Shown here piece after piece: positions 11,853-25,530 of a DNA stretch of 64,000 nt (positions within the stretch are counted from its first letter, which is position 1; every line of letters starts with the position of its first letter). The notes beneath the pieces are model-generated. The model saw nothing but the letters and a program-made list of their open reading frames with translations. It had not been told where the DNA came from and did not search any database. The position numbers and the translations under genes are program-made. Source of the DNA: Cinclus cinclus (Eukaryota > Chordata > Aves > Passeriformes > Cinclidae); assembly GCF_963662255.1 (NCBI RefSeq), contig NC_085049.1, positions 57,211,158 to 57,275,157 of the forward strand, in the 5' to 3' direction.

Positions 11853-12237
11853 GCACTGCATTTAACTGTAGTAGATTTATGAGTAAAAAAAAAAGGTGTT
11901 TTTTTTTTTGTTTGTTTGTTTCAGCACTCAAACCCAACATTCTTAGGTTAAAAAGCAACCAAGGTTTTGTGATACAACGGAAATTATCTTTTGGGAAAGG
12001 CAGGTGCTGCAAATGCGAGCTCTGTTGTTTCTAGCACGATTAATTGATCCTAGAAGTGTGGAAAGATAATTGAGGAATGTATGGGATAGGACTATTTAAA
12101 AATATTTCCCTACTGCCTGTATAATTTAGTTGCTGAGTTCTGTGATAAATTGGACGTACTCCAGCAGCTTTAGATAATTTCTAAAGACGTAGCTTTATTG
12201 AATCAAATATGACAAATGTCAATTCAATCATTTGTGT

Positions 12238-12259
12238 TCTCTCTCTCTCTCTCTCTCCT
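12238..12259. repeat. (TC)n dinucleotide microsatellite
   Basis: About ten tandem TC units are followed by a T-run. Intergenic. Confidence 0.9.
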
Positions 12260-13556
12260 TTTTTTTTCTATTACACTTTCTGTAGTGGTTTTTGAGTTTT
12301 CAGTGTGCTACAGTAGTATGGAAAGTAATACTACTTTTCAGCAGCGTTCTTAATTTCTCACAGACACTGTGTCCATGCCCTAGCTCAGAGCAGGTGATAA
12401 TTACAGGTTGAGATAGCTGGTTCTTATGGGTCCAGATGTTTCAACCCAATGGTGTGTTGCCCTTGGAACAGTGTGAGTCCTCATACACTGTTTGTTAAAT
12501 TCAGTCATGTGGGGCTTGCATTATGCTTTCCTATATTATAAACCCTTGGTGTAGTACCCAGCCTAGATTCTGGTTTAGAGATACCGGTATCTCATGGTTG
12601 TTAGATGCATGCTTCATTTCCATTTGGTAGCTGGCAGAGCAACTTTTCTCTTTTATCTTCCTTTGGCAGCTTAGAGAGGATAAGGACTGTAGGACAGTCT
12701 TTTTGGCCAATGGACTGTGACCTCCATTTCTGTCCATTCCACTGGAATGACTGAATTTGTCCACTGGTGAAAGGAGAGCAAGTGCAGGGCCAGTCATTGG
12801 GATTCTTCTGTGTAATTCAGCCATGTGAAAGCAATCCTGATTAGTGGAAATCCTTTCTTATCCTTTTAGTTAGTTCCTCCTAAGGCTTATTTACAAAGAG
12901 AGAAGCAGATTTATGACCACATTTGGCATATAGTAAGGTCTTTGTCAAATGTCAAGTACTTTATTAATCTAAAGGGGTTTTGTTGTTGGGATTTTTTTTT
13001 TTTTTTGGTAAGAATACAATCAAAACCTGACACATCTAGGTTATTCGTACAAGTCTTACTGAAGCTGGAAGGTGTGAAGGGTTGTGGCAATCTCAGGCTC
13101 ACTGTGATTCTGAGATTTCACCTACCTGAAATGGTAGAATTTAGGGAGGAAGTTTGCGTTACTGCACTTGTCAGTTTTGGTAATGTGGTTGTGTATTTAC
13201 TATCATCTCAATCAGGTTTATTCACAAAAATATTAGGGCTGGATTTCCCCTTTGGGATACATATACAGTGTGGAGCTGGGGATTCTTATCCATTATAATT
13301 TCTTTTTCTCTTTCCCACCTCATATAAGTAACTGTAATCTGAATAATAAGGCACTCCAGGTCCTTATCAGCCAATGTATCCAAAAATATGGAATGGTATC
13401 ATCACATCACTAGCACAGCACCTTAAAACAGGAAGCTTCCCTTGCTGCTATCTCCTATGTCTGCTATGTGTTGTGACAAGCAACTTCAGTCTTCAAGGAT
13501 CCCAGCCAACCTTCTTTTGCTCCCCATAGATTTTCTTTATTCGTTAAAGACATAAT

Positions 13557-13770
13557 AGAATCACAGAATCATTAAAGTTGGAGAGGACCTCCAAGATCAT
13601 CAAGTCCAAAATTTGACTAAACACCACCAGCTCTAAGTGCTACATCCAGTCATGCCTTGAACACTTCCTGGGATGGTTACTCCCCCACTTCCCTGAGCAG
13701 CCCATTCCAATGCTTAACCACCCTTTCAGGGAAGAAATTATTCCTGATGACCAACCTGAACTTTCATTCT
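13557..13770 (-). mobile_element. CR1 LINE 3' fragment
   Basis: The plus strand begins with agaatcacagaatcatt and runs through ggagaggacctccaagatca, ccttgaacacttcctgggat and gaagaaattattcctgatg. These are, in order, the reverse complement of the CR1 3' UTR known from all bird genomes, including the terminal octamer repeat. The element is therefore in minus orientation and 5'-truncated, as CR1 copies usually are. It is moderately diverged, so not recent. Confidence 0.93.
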
Positions 13771-14794
13771 GCCAAGGATGTTGTGATGATGGGAGCTTAT
13801 ATGTGTTGGAGAGGAAAATGGACAAATTAATGGAGGAGAGATCCACTGAAAGTTATCAAACTCCTACAGGCCACATCCAGCTTGTGAAATGAACCCAAAT
13901 GGTTGTGATTTGGGATTGGATTGGGGGGAGGTGTCATTCCTCCAAACACTTTTATCTATGCCCACTGTCACTGTTTACACTACTGAAAATGTCTTTTGTT
14001 TTCTATATACTAATTATAATTTCCTCTGCAGTGGCCTGTTCTTGGCTTTGCCTGAGGGAAACCTGTATTCCTAGGATCAAAGCTCAGTGGTTCAGTTTTT
14101 CCTGATTTTTCCATTCCTCTGATAATTGTCTCAAAAGATGAAGATAGCAAATAGCTGCAAGAGATACCCCAGAGGTATGAAATAGGTCACTACTATTCCA
14201 TGCTAGCTGTGGGCTTTGGGGACTCCCCAGCTTGTATTGCAAATGGTGTGGAAAAAAAAGTGAAATGTCTCACCCAAAGGGGATAATACGAATAAAAAAC
14301 AGAGATAGGTGTAAACCCCTGGTGAGAGTTAGGTTCAAATTACCAAACAAGAAAAAAACAAGTGCTGAAAGAGTAGGTCTGTATATCATAACACTTCCTA
14401 GCAACTTCAAATGGATATTTACAGCAGGAAAAAAAGCTGTTAGTCCCAGTGGGAAACCCTGACCCCAAGGTTAAGAGAATGGAAACAGTTGGTTTTCTTT
14501 ACAACAGACACTTGTGGGTATCAGACATTTGTCATAATTGACACTCTGGTGGTGTTCACACTGGGATAGATAAGCCCCATGTAATTATTACCACAGGGGT
14601 TATATTCCAGAAAAACTAGCACAGCAGAAAAATGGTTTCATTACTTATTCCTATTTATACTAGGTTGCTGGTAGAAGAACAGTCAAAATATTTAGATCAG
14701 GGTAAAGAGCTTGTGGGGAAATTGGACTTTAGTTTTAGCAGCTGGAATCCTGTGGTAACCAAAATTTTGATAGCAATTCTTTAATTAATCTGTT

Positions 14795-14880
14795 GGGGTT
14801 TTTTCTTTTTTTATTTTTTAATTTTTTTCTTTTTAATTTTTTTTCCTTGGCTTTTTTTTTCTAAAAAAAATAAATTAAAA
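14795..14880. repeat. T-rich then A-rich low-complexity tract
   Basis: About 75 bases that are almost all T, broken by single C, A or G, then a short A-rich segment that could fold back on the T-run. Confidence 0.75.
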
Positions 14881-17800
14881 GCATTTATCATACTTTTCAG
14901 AGATGTTAGTACCTAATAAGAAGGATTTAAAAATCAAAGCTTTGTAAAGGAGTAATATCTTTCTGGGTTAAAAGCAAGTGGGAAGAATTTTATAGCTGTG
15001 ATGCTCAAATGGCAAGCTGGGGCTTTGCTGCCCACATCCCAAGTGGAAATTACGAGATAAGGAAATCTGTAACTATTACCAGAACAGGAGCACTGTTGTA
15101 TCAATTGTTTATTTATTGTCAATATTTCATTAGAAACCAGCTCTTCTATTTATACCATTGGTAAATGAGATATCTTCTCAAGTTTAAACGATGATTTGAA
15201 TCCAGCTAAGGCGAACATCAATAAATAAAAGTCATTATTCTGTAGTGCTGTTTAAGTCAGCCTGACAAAATGAGTTGAACAGCATCAGTCCACTTGTTAA
15301 TAAACAAATACACACAACATGATCTTATTTGCAATAAAAAAATATCTCCATGTTGTTTATGGCCTGAATCTGATGCAAATGCTGAATTCTCCTGTGCATT
15401 CATTTCTCTATATCTTTAGGTTGCCTAAATGGAAGACTAATGAAAGGAAATCTCTGCTCTTGCTATCTTCTCAACTTCTTAAGAGAATGGACAGACATTC
15501 AAGTGTTAGCTTGTCCAGCAATATTCACCTGGGATCCCCTCAGGTAAATGTCAAGTTGAAAATTTAAGTTTATCTCTTATAACACCCTTATTCTCTGTGT
15601 TCAGGGGGAAAAATATTAAAGAAAGACTCACAGGCATATTCCCAAGGCAACTCTATTTTCCCTGCCATTTCCACTGTATCTCAGCTTCTTCTTACAATTT
15701 ATTTTTAGATATTCCATCTGATAATCATCACATTGTTAATAATTTTATGTGTGGCGATTTCTTTATTTTCCTATGAGAGTGAAAAAGTTTATTCTTACTA
15801 TTTAAAAATTGTTTGCAAAAGGGAAATAGATATCTTGGACTAACCATTTTTATAGAAATGTACATTATGTTTTTATATTTTGCACATCTGTATTGATCTT
15901 CATTATGAGCATGCTTTTTTGTTTGAATATTTTTATTGCTTCTCCTTCCTGAAAATCTTGCTGAAATCACCCTGTTGCAGGGCCTTTATGAATTCCTGCT
16001 TTCAAAACTTTGTATGTATTCCCCATGTAGGTAAAGGAAGTGTTGTAATCTGGAATTAGAACATCAGTGCATTTGGTAGAGATGCATCAGCACTTTAGGC
16101 ACAAGCTTTGGTATTTTGATGGTTGTTTAGAGGCAATAGCCTCCCAAGCCTTTTGAGTTTTGTTCTCACTGGGACACAGAAACTGCTCTATTGAAGAAGA
16201 ATGAGACATTCCAGAAACCTGATCATTAATAACTTGCCTGTGGACTATGCAGAGTCTCCCAAGACACAAGTGTTGTGCTGGTTGGCATTTTTCCTCTGAA
16301 ATATATAATCTCAGTTATTTTTCGGCACTTCTGTTGACAATTCTGCTCTGTAATTTGTAAAGGAAAACGCAAATATCGGGGCATACTAAAAATCTTGTTG
16401 GTCTCTGAGGCAGTGTACTTCCAAGTCTTCTGCTACAATTGCCTGGCTGCCTAAGGACTTACTTTCCAACACTTTCTCCTGTTAAAGGGCAGACAACTGA
16501 AACACCTACAAATCAGCTATTTACATGAGACCTCACAGTATAATGGCACAAGAAATTGCATGTTACATCCTGTCATGGGGTGGTATCTTCCAAAATGGAC
16601 CATCCTTTTCTTTTTTGTTGCTCTAGGTCTTGGTGGTGAGAAGTATAGCCTGTGACAGCAGTTTCACTTGGGTGGAGCAAAGAGATCATTCCTTTCACAC
16701 AGAGGATTTATTTGTTACTTGACCTCTTCTTTACTACCATATTTACCCTGTTTATTGCACAGAATGTTGTCTCTTTTCAGCTGAGCTTCTTTTACCCTTT
16801 CTTAATAGAGCTAGATTTGTTCCAATTTTTAATATTATTCATAAGCCTGTGTTCATAAGCATATTGTAAAAATGCTTAAAGCTGTGTTCACAGGAGACAG
16901 GGGGAGGAATGGGGCTCTTCCTTCTCCCAGGAGAGGGAAAGTTTGCTAATGCCCTGTGAGGGAATGACAGATGATTTCTCTTTCAGGTTATACATGCTCT
17001 AAATCCTCGCCATCGCTTTTCTCCAGCAATGAGGAGACAGATGCTACTGGAACAGCACAGAACTTGAGCAAATCCCTTACAAAGACCTTTATCACTGCTC
17101 TAAGTAAAACCAAGTGACTTGCTTAACCTTTCATCCTATTTTTAGATGAGCTTACATTTCTGAAGGATGTATTTTATTGCCTTTCATGGTTTTGGCGAGT
17201 TTTCTGTTTATTTTTTTTCCCTTTTCTTTTAGTGTGATATGGGAGGATGAAGGTGTGAGAAAGTATCTATTTCTCTGAGCTGTTGTGTTGGTATTTGTTA
17301 ACCTGACATTTTGTGTGATGTGCCCAATTCCCTTTCTAGCAGTTTTTAGTAGCAGTGGGAATAAAGACAGCAGAAATCACACTTTTCACACACAATTTCT
17401 CTCCTGAGAAAAACCCCAAAACTAGTGGAAGGGATAGACAAATGATTTTGTGAACAAATCTTTGATTTGGCCTCAGGGTAAATGCTATGAAGTCTTGGGA
17501 GAGGAAGTTTGTTTTTATTCCATTGGTTTAGTGTAACCTGGTTTGCAAGAATTGCTTTTACATCCAGAGAGCTGCAGTTTCAACTTGGTTGTCTTTTGAG
17601 GGTCTGAAGCATCTTCCACAGTTGTCATTGAGACTCCTGTGGTGTATTTAATGGAGATTTCACTATGGCCCTCTTCTAGAGCTTTTCTCAGGAGCTGCAA
17701 TGTGATGGGGATTAAATAGTACGACTGAATAAATACTTTGTAGAGAGAGGACCAATTTCTCAGGAGTTTCATTGACACCATAAATCTGTGTGGGTACTGA

Positions 17801-17971
17801 TCTCTTAGATATCAGTGACTGTTGAAAACTACTGACATTTTAGACTTTAATCTAAAGGCAGAAAAAACTGGTAAAAGATTTGTCTCTTATGCTATTCCTT
17901 CTTAAGCATCCATATTTTATGCATGTGCTTTTTTTTTGTTTATAAGAAAGAGTACACACTGGACAGGCATT

Positions 17972-18068
17972 ATGTTTTGTTTTGTGGTTTCGTTTTGAGG
18001 GGTTTTTTGTTGTTTTGGTGTTTGTTTTGTGTGGGTTTTTTTTGTTTGTTTGTTTTTGTGCGTGTGTA
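17972..18068. repeat. G/T-rich low-complexity tract
   Basis: Runs of ttttg, tttgttt and gtgtg with almost no C or A on the plus strand. Probably a decayed simple repeat. Confidence 0.75.
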
Positions 18069-21000
18069 TAAGGATATATAATTGTCTATCTTCTGACATA
18101 GAAGAACCACAGAAGTCCACAGTTCTGGAATGAGGAATTATCATATATCATCACCGAAAGTAACCAAGTGTTGACATACAAAGCTTTAAAAGACTCTATT
18201 TTATTACTCACTAAGACTGGGAGGAACATCTGTTGTGGTAAATACTTATGAGTACGTGAGAGAAACAACAAGGGAATGATTGATCGTGTGAGGATGAAGA
18301 CTGAGCAGCAGATACATAGATGCTGAAAGAGAGAGATGTAGATAAATAGCTTTTCACTGTGGGTGTCAGTTGGAGCAGACACCTCAAGCATGCATGTAGC
18401 CTTAACCTAAGCATGTGTGTGTGTGTACATTCCTCCTCCCTACATAATCTACACTTGTAAAGTATGTACCTATGTGAAAAAAGCAAGTACATACCTGGTG
18501 TAGAGTTAAATGAAAAGTTCTTTCAATAGCTGAGTTCCTGCTCTTATAAAATCAGGGAAATTGTGGCCGTCTTGAAAAGTATGTGGAAGCTTTGAGAAAC
18601 CTGTAGAAAAAACACAGTTCTCCTACATTTTGGTAAGTGGAACATTTGGAACTTTCTGCTCCCCTACCAGAAGTGCATCTGATACACTGTACAGGGTATT
18701 CAAAGTTTAATTTAGCTTAACTCTTGGCTGCAAACAACTGCTGATAAATTTAGTTGGGGGATTAGGAAAGATTAATAGCTCCTTAAAAGGAGCCTGAAGA
18801 TGAGACAGCAAAACAAAAACATCTGCTAGACTCTCCCTTAGAATGGTAGCACACCATAGAGTCATATTTAAAGAAATAAATAGGTTAGTTTTGGGCAAGA
18901 AGTGATTTTTGTAGATATAGGCACTTGGAGAAAGAAAGCCAGATGTGTGTTTAAGGGAGTTGTTCTCTTTCCAAAGTGAACGAGGAGGTATCTTGACTGG
19001 AATCAGTGGTATATAGCAAACATCCTTCTTGTGTGGTTCTACATGGTTTGCTAGCCCTTTAAAATTTTCCCCATTTTTTTAAAACTAGATCATCATGTTT
19101 GTGTAGTCCTTGGATTTCTTTGGCAGCATTAATTCAAGTGTACATTCTTAAGCAAGGCTACCACATCTTAAATTTCTCTGTGGTTTGTAAAGTAGTATTA
19201 AGCAGTATTTCATATGAATGGTCAAAATGGAGACTCAAACCAAATCAGTGCAAGAAAACTTATTCAGGTATTTATTTGGAAACTAGACTTATTGGAAATT
19301 ACTAGAAGTTTCTCTTCCCAGATGCTTCTTTCACACTTATTTTATACTGTATCAAATTTTCTAGATCCAGCTACAACGGGGGACTTTTGTAAGTATTGTA
19401 CATTGATGTCTCATAGCAAGAAACAATTCTTATGTCAAAGGCACTGTGATCTTTCACAGTCTTCTTTATCCTTAACTTTAGACTATGAATAGTCCTCTGA
19501 AGATAGATTTGGAGCTTAAATGAGAATGAAGTAACTATTTAATGCTTTTTTTTCCCTGCCTTCTTCACATAGTCTTCTGCTATCCCACTGTTACATATTT
19601 AGTTTTTCTATTGCCCAAGGGCCTCAGAGAGAACTTACGTGAGAAAAGGTTAAAAAAAAAGTATTTGAATAATTATTATTCAAACTAAGAGGGAGTAATC
19701 ATTTGATAACATTTCAATCTGATTTAAAAATGCCCTTTCATAGAGTGTTTAATTATCTTGTGGGCTTAGCAGCTGGATGGCTATTATTTCAGCAAAGAGT
19801 TTATTGAGATTTGCAGAAGGATTATATGTAAAAGCAGAGTGTCTGCCTAGCTAAATCTGATAGACTGTGAAAGCATAAGACAGTCATCTGTAAGAATGTG
19901 ATCTATATTGCCAAGTCAAGCAAGTGTGTCTGGTTTTCAATTCTTTTGTGTGCTTTGCAATGACAGTTAAAAAGAAAGTATTCAGATTAGAAATATAGAT
20001 CTGCTCTGATGAATCAGAATATGGATTCAAGAGTGAAAGAAACTAAGAATTTTTCCTGTATAAAAATTTCTGTTATGTTCATAAAGTCTTTGTACTTACA
20101 TGATGATGTAGGTGGACTGGTAAACCCCAAGTCTTGCATTCAAAATATGTGAACAGTAACTTTTCTGTAACTGAGAGCAAAATGTCACTTACTTTTCAAG
20201 TTATATCTCTAAAATACCAGTTGGAGTTATGTAGTTATGTGGTGAAAGTGTTATTTTCTGTGATCCTTGTACTCTGGATCAGATCTATTTATAAAACTCT
20301 GCAGCTTTTCTGACTGCTCACTAGTTGACAGCCTAAAGAGCCCAGTTTCAAGCTGTGTAAATGTTTCCTCATCCTTTGTTTCACTGTGTCAGCATGCCAG
20401 GCATGGTGAATATTATAACTGTTTTATTTATTATATTAAGACTCTTGATGTCTAAGGGCCACAGGATTAGCAAGAATAAAGAGACTGAGAGTAATGGGAG
20501 ACAAACTACTAAAGTGAAAAAAAACCTGAATAAATTTATTAATTGTTAATAAAATTAGTGCAGGTCTAGTGTTTGTATGGTGTGTAATTTTAGTCTCTCT
20601 GTTCATTTTCATGGAAGACATATTTCCCTGAATACTTGATATGTCAGGCAACATTTGAGGAAGGCTGCTCAAAGGTATTTTACACATCAGGATCTCTTGA
20701 TTATTTTACAGGTCTCATTAACTAAGACCAGGTTTTCCGTGGGATTACCAGGTCAGTTTATAGGTTTCTTGGTCATTCCAAAACTTCCCCACACACTTGA
20801 TAGACTTGATGACAAGAGAGCTGACAAAGCAGGAGCAGGCACAAAGCCAAATAATTAGCTGCTATTTAGGGGAGGTGCCCTGAAGAATTATTTTCCAGCT
20901 CAGAGGTTCAAGACTAGAAGAACAAAGGTTGGGATCAATAAAAGAAGTAAAAGGTTATGTGAATAGAAAATTAGGTTGAGGAGGAAGATGGATTTGGAGA

Positions 21001-24000
21001 GGGATGAGTGCCACCAGGGGAATATGGTGAAGAAGGAAAAGTTGGTGACAAACAAAAATATAATTTGCAGATGAATTAGATAAAGAGCATAAGCGAGGCA
21101 TGGAGATCAGTTGATTTCTTCTTTCTGTCAATCCAACTTGAGAATATGCATCGATACATTTTATTATAATGTTATTAAGGGTAATGATTTTAGAAGTGTT
21201 GATTTTGGGAGAACTTGGGTTTAATCTCATTCCTTTTTTAAATTTTTTTAACACAAGAAATTTAATTTTATAGCACTGTATCATAGACTGTCTGAAGTGC
21301 TCATGGTTGCCAAATGCCTGTAAGATTTTAATTTAGGTCATGTAGATTGTGTCAGCTGACCAGTAACTCTGATGGAGACTTTGGTTGTCTGAAGATAGCA
21401 TCTGGTATCTGAGCACAGTGTAAGTAAGGTTAGAAGGGGCCACCAGATGTCATATATGCAATGAATAACTCAAAGATGACCTAATATAAAGGACAGGTTA
21501 AACTAGTCTAGTCACAGTTTGCACATTTCCCATGATAGAGATCCCATAGTCTTTTAGGCCCTTGTTCCAGTGTCATATTGAATTATTTTTTCTTATCTGC
21601 TCTCAAATTTTTTTCACTTATGCAACTGTGTCTCCTGTCCTTTCATTGTCCACCTAGGAGAAGAGTCTAGCCGTGTCTGCTCTTTAATCTCACTTTGTTT
21701 AGTTGGAGTAACAGTTGTATCTCCCTCCCAGTCTTTTCTTTTTTAAGCTAAACAAAGTCATTTGCTTCAGCCTTTCCTGGAATATTGTGTGCTCCAGCCT
21801 TATTTGTCCTTGGCTGAGCTCTATCAGACGCTCACTATTTGTCTTGCTAGTGATAGTATTCCAGATACAGCCTGATAAGCAGCTACTAGACAAGAAAAAT
21901 AATTACTCTTGACCTACTGGCTACTGTTTTGCTACTGTAAAAAAAACCCCAACAAACTGAAGTAGAAGTATATAGAGAGAAATAAAGGCTATAAACAACG
22001 AAGATTTATGGAAGAAGAGAAAAAAGCAAGGATTTGAGGAAAGCTTGGTCAGCAAAATTGCAAATATTGTGAATCAGAGACTGTAGTTGTGCTAGGCAGC
22101 CATGCTGTCAGGCAGTGGAAGAAAGGCTCTGATCTATTACCTTTTATGCTGCAGAGGCCTTGGCAAGGAATATTACTGTCTCGGGGCATCTACAGACTTT
22201 CAGGTACCAACAGAGTATACTCCAGGCAGGTCTCCAGAGGGTAAGGTCAAGATTCATCAGTTTTCCCTTCCTCTCTCCTAATGTAAATCATATTGGTGGA
22301 TATAAGAGATACAATTTATAACCAGCCTTCTGGGTGGTCAGCTTCACATCTTATAAATTAGATAGCCAGACACATGTGGGTCAAGTTTGGAAATGCACTG
22401 CATTTCTCTAGAGAAAGGATAAAGTCTTCCCCATTCTTCCTCTTCATTTGATTGTCTCCACGCATCCCTATTTTTACTTTTAATGTTACTCTTTTTGTCA
22501 GCTGTGCATTGTCCCTATTTTTTCTCTCATTCTGTGATTTTTCTTCAGTGGAACATGTTAGTGGTTGTAGTAGATCAGTATATGAAGTTATCTGACTTTT
22601 ATGTGTAATCTTTTGTTTATCCGACTTCCTAGATATAGAATAAAGGATTATGTTCCTCTTCCCAGCCTTCCTTCCCTTGTTCTCTCTACAGAGGTACATA
22701 TTTCACAATGAGATGAACTGCAGAGAAAGTTCAAAGAAAGTTCTCTAGATGTCAAAGATCATGATGCTCTCTTGCAGATGAACAGCAGATGTCCCAGCTC
22801 TTCTTAAATTCTAAAGAAAGATTTAAATTAATCTCAGACGAGTCTGTGGATTATCATAGCACTTGCTGTACAGCAGGGTCTGAGATCCATTTTTTTTTTT
22901 CAGACTAGGTTTGTGCTCGAGGCTGCTGGTCAAAATTATTATCACAGAAGAAGCATTAGTGAGGATGATGCTGTGCCATCCAAAGAAATCTTTAGGCAGT
23001 GCAGATTATTTTGTTCTGACATAGTGTTTACAGTAGAAGTTATTGATATAATTCTGTTGTAAAAATTCTTCTTCTTTTTTGTTTTTTCCTTTTTGTCCTG
23101 CAGTCCCCTCGCTGTCTGCTTTTGATACAGTCAAAAGAAAGAAAATTGGAGTGGAGAGAATAGAGTGGTGTGGGGTGTTCTTCTAGTAATATCAGCACCA
23201 AGGAAGAAGTAAGTAGTATTGAAAATGGATCTAATTCAATACTGTGGAAAGTGATAGTTCCACTAAAAGGCACTGGAAGCAAAGAGGGGAGCCTGTTTTT
23301 TCTGGTTGGTTAGTGGAAATATATCCAGTTCAATCCCCCACTGGGTACATCAGCCCATGTTTTGAAGGTTACTTGACCATTCTAATTTAAGTAGAATGTA
23401 TTACACTGCAGACTATCTCTATGAGATGTAGAGATGTTAACCAAGGTGGGGAGAAAGACAAAGCAGATTCTCTTTCAAATTCTTGATTATAGTATTGCAG
23501 AAACCAGTTTTTATAATATCTCATCAGGGTAGCATTAAAAGACCCTTGTGGCCAACAGCCTGATTTAGTTTTAGAGCAGCTGGACAGAATCTAATACAGG
23601 AAAAAGGTGGGAAAAGTGTGCTTCTTAAGTTGACTGAATTCTTGCAATTGCTGGCAAATCCACTGGATGGATCTTCTGACAAACTGGACAGGGTGAGCTG
23701 GAGATAGATCCTTAGTAAACCTAAGAGCCAAAAATTGGCTAAACATCTTGGACAAGTTTGGAAGCTTGTTTCTTGTTCCTTGTTTGGCTCATTTCCTTGT
23801 CCCATCCCCCTTTCTCCGCAGCAGAAGCAGTGTTGAAGGATGTGCACTCTGTCTAGCAGGCTGCTGGAGGAGTCTCTGGCCTCAAATTACACAGCATGAG
23901 AACTCTGTGCACAAAATTAGCAGCAGAGTTCTGTGTATTAGGTGCCAGGGAAAAATGTCACATTCAGCAGAACTCAAGAGGCGATTTGTGGAACAGAAAG

Positions 24001-25439
24001 AACTGGAACAGGACATCAATTCCCCTCCAGCTTTTACTGTTTTTGAGCAGACATACCTGAAACCTTGTTTGGAGTAAGAATGATTTGGGTAGTAAATAGA
24101 TTTTATTGTATGTCTTAGTCACAGGCATGTTTGGTTTTTACTACCCCCCATCCCCCCACACCTTCACTTCCTCCTTTTCCTCTATTTTGAAGTTTTCTTT
24201 CAGCCTTTTCACAAGGAAAATACTTCTCAGTCATGGAAAAGTGCTGCTGACATACAGTTTTCTGCCCTCTTTTCCACCTACCTGTGTTATGATTACTGAT
24301 GAGAAACCCACTGTTAAGGCACTGCATTCACATCGTGCAACAGCTTGTACAAGTTGTTTGTAGTATAATCTGGAAATATGAATAAAGTGGTGGCAAATAA
24401 ATAATGTGATGGCTAACAGGGCAAAGTCACTAAAAAGGAGAGAGGACCAGCTACTCCAGAACTGTGTTCTATAGATACTACCTCTGTAACTGCTGTCTCA
24501 TTCAGAAAAGCTATTGCAGCAAAGGTCATAGTTTGGGGGTGTGTTTTGGCTTCTTCCATACATCATAAAAGTGGTAAAATTCTTGCCACACCACTGTTAG
24601 ATTGCCCTGAAGCATACGTGAGAAAGAGGCTGCATTAGTATCTGCGTGTGGAGATGGATTGTCAGGAGACAAAATGAATTATTTGGGGCTGTACATGTAC
24701 ACACGTACACTCACTGTGTTGTCAGACCAGACTGCTACTGTAAGAAAAAGTTATCAGGCAGTGCTTCTTTAATGTATTCCTCCCCATTCATTCTCATCAT
24801 GTTGATATCTGTGCTGTGAGCTGGGCTGGGAAATTGATCTGTGGCTTAAAAAAGTGTTTTTACAGCTGGTTTAGTTAGCTGATGTATTTTGCAGCATAGC
24901 CTCAGATGTGCCATTCTGTGAGGCAAGAAAAAAGCAAGAGTATGTTAAGACAGGGAATTTCCTAGGCTGTTACCATTACCATATACTCGTTTCTTGAAAT
25001 CCCAACTTCACAGTTCTCCAGTACCTTTGTTAGACTCAGGTTATTGAGGCAATCCATGAGCACAATGATGTATTCCAAAATTAAATAGCACTGTGGGCAG
25101 AAAGTTATTCTTCATTTCCTTGCCTTGTTCTTTTCTGTAGTAGCACGGACTTGTTGGCTACTGCTGTTTAACATATGTGATAGTTTAGCCACTACAGTAT
25201 TTTCTGAGGGTTTGGAAATCTGTTCTAAGGCCTGGCATCAGAGCATTGCTGGCACATTTTAAAAGAGCAGCCTTTCTATATTGTTTTCTGTTTGCCCTGC
25301 AGGAGATTTTGAATGCAGGTGGGTTGCAAAGGATAATGGTTGTAGTCTCTCACTTTCTACCTGATTTTCCCCAAGAATTATACCTCTACTGAGCATTTTT
25401 CCTTCTCACCTCCCCCCTCATGAGAAAAGTCTTAGTCAG

Positions 25440-25530
25440 CCCTATTTTACAGATGGCAAAGCTAAGGCAGAAGGAATTACACACAGCAAGCCAGTGGCTG
25501 AACTTGCTATGGCAGTTAATTAAGAGGTCT
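25440..25530 (-). repeat. Second ancient MIR-like SINE fragment
   Basis: The plus strand reads ccctattttacagatggcaa, then agctaaggcagaagg, then acacagcaagccagtggctg. This is the reverse complement of the MIR core, in the same orientation and covering the same part as the fragment at 5300-5400. It is shorter and more decayed than that copy. Confidence 0.6.

Larger units (their letters stand above)
9570..13556. other. Intergenic spacer with a diverged local duplication
   Basis: No gene is recognised. The segment holds a pair of diverged direct repeats (about 11046-11160 and 11738-11852, listed separately), a (TC)n run at 12238-12257 and short T-runs. The plus-strand tatataaag at 10793 has no gene behind it. 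Confidence 0.6.
13771..25430. other. Gene-poor intergenic spacer
   Basis: No exon of a recognisable protein and no RNA gene was seen on either strand. It contains low-complexity T-rich (14795-14870) and G/T-rich (17972-18068) tracts and a short (TG)n at 18415-18426. ORFs of 60-113 aa occur on both strands at the rate expected for AT-rich non-coding DNA. Confidence 0.6.

Noticed and set aside
23748..24077. 109-codon frame ending in a charged segment (SAELKRRFVEQKELEQD)
   Set aside because: First thought a possible NCF4 5' exon, but it lacks phase-compatible splice sites, and the true exon 1 was found at 31091-31122.
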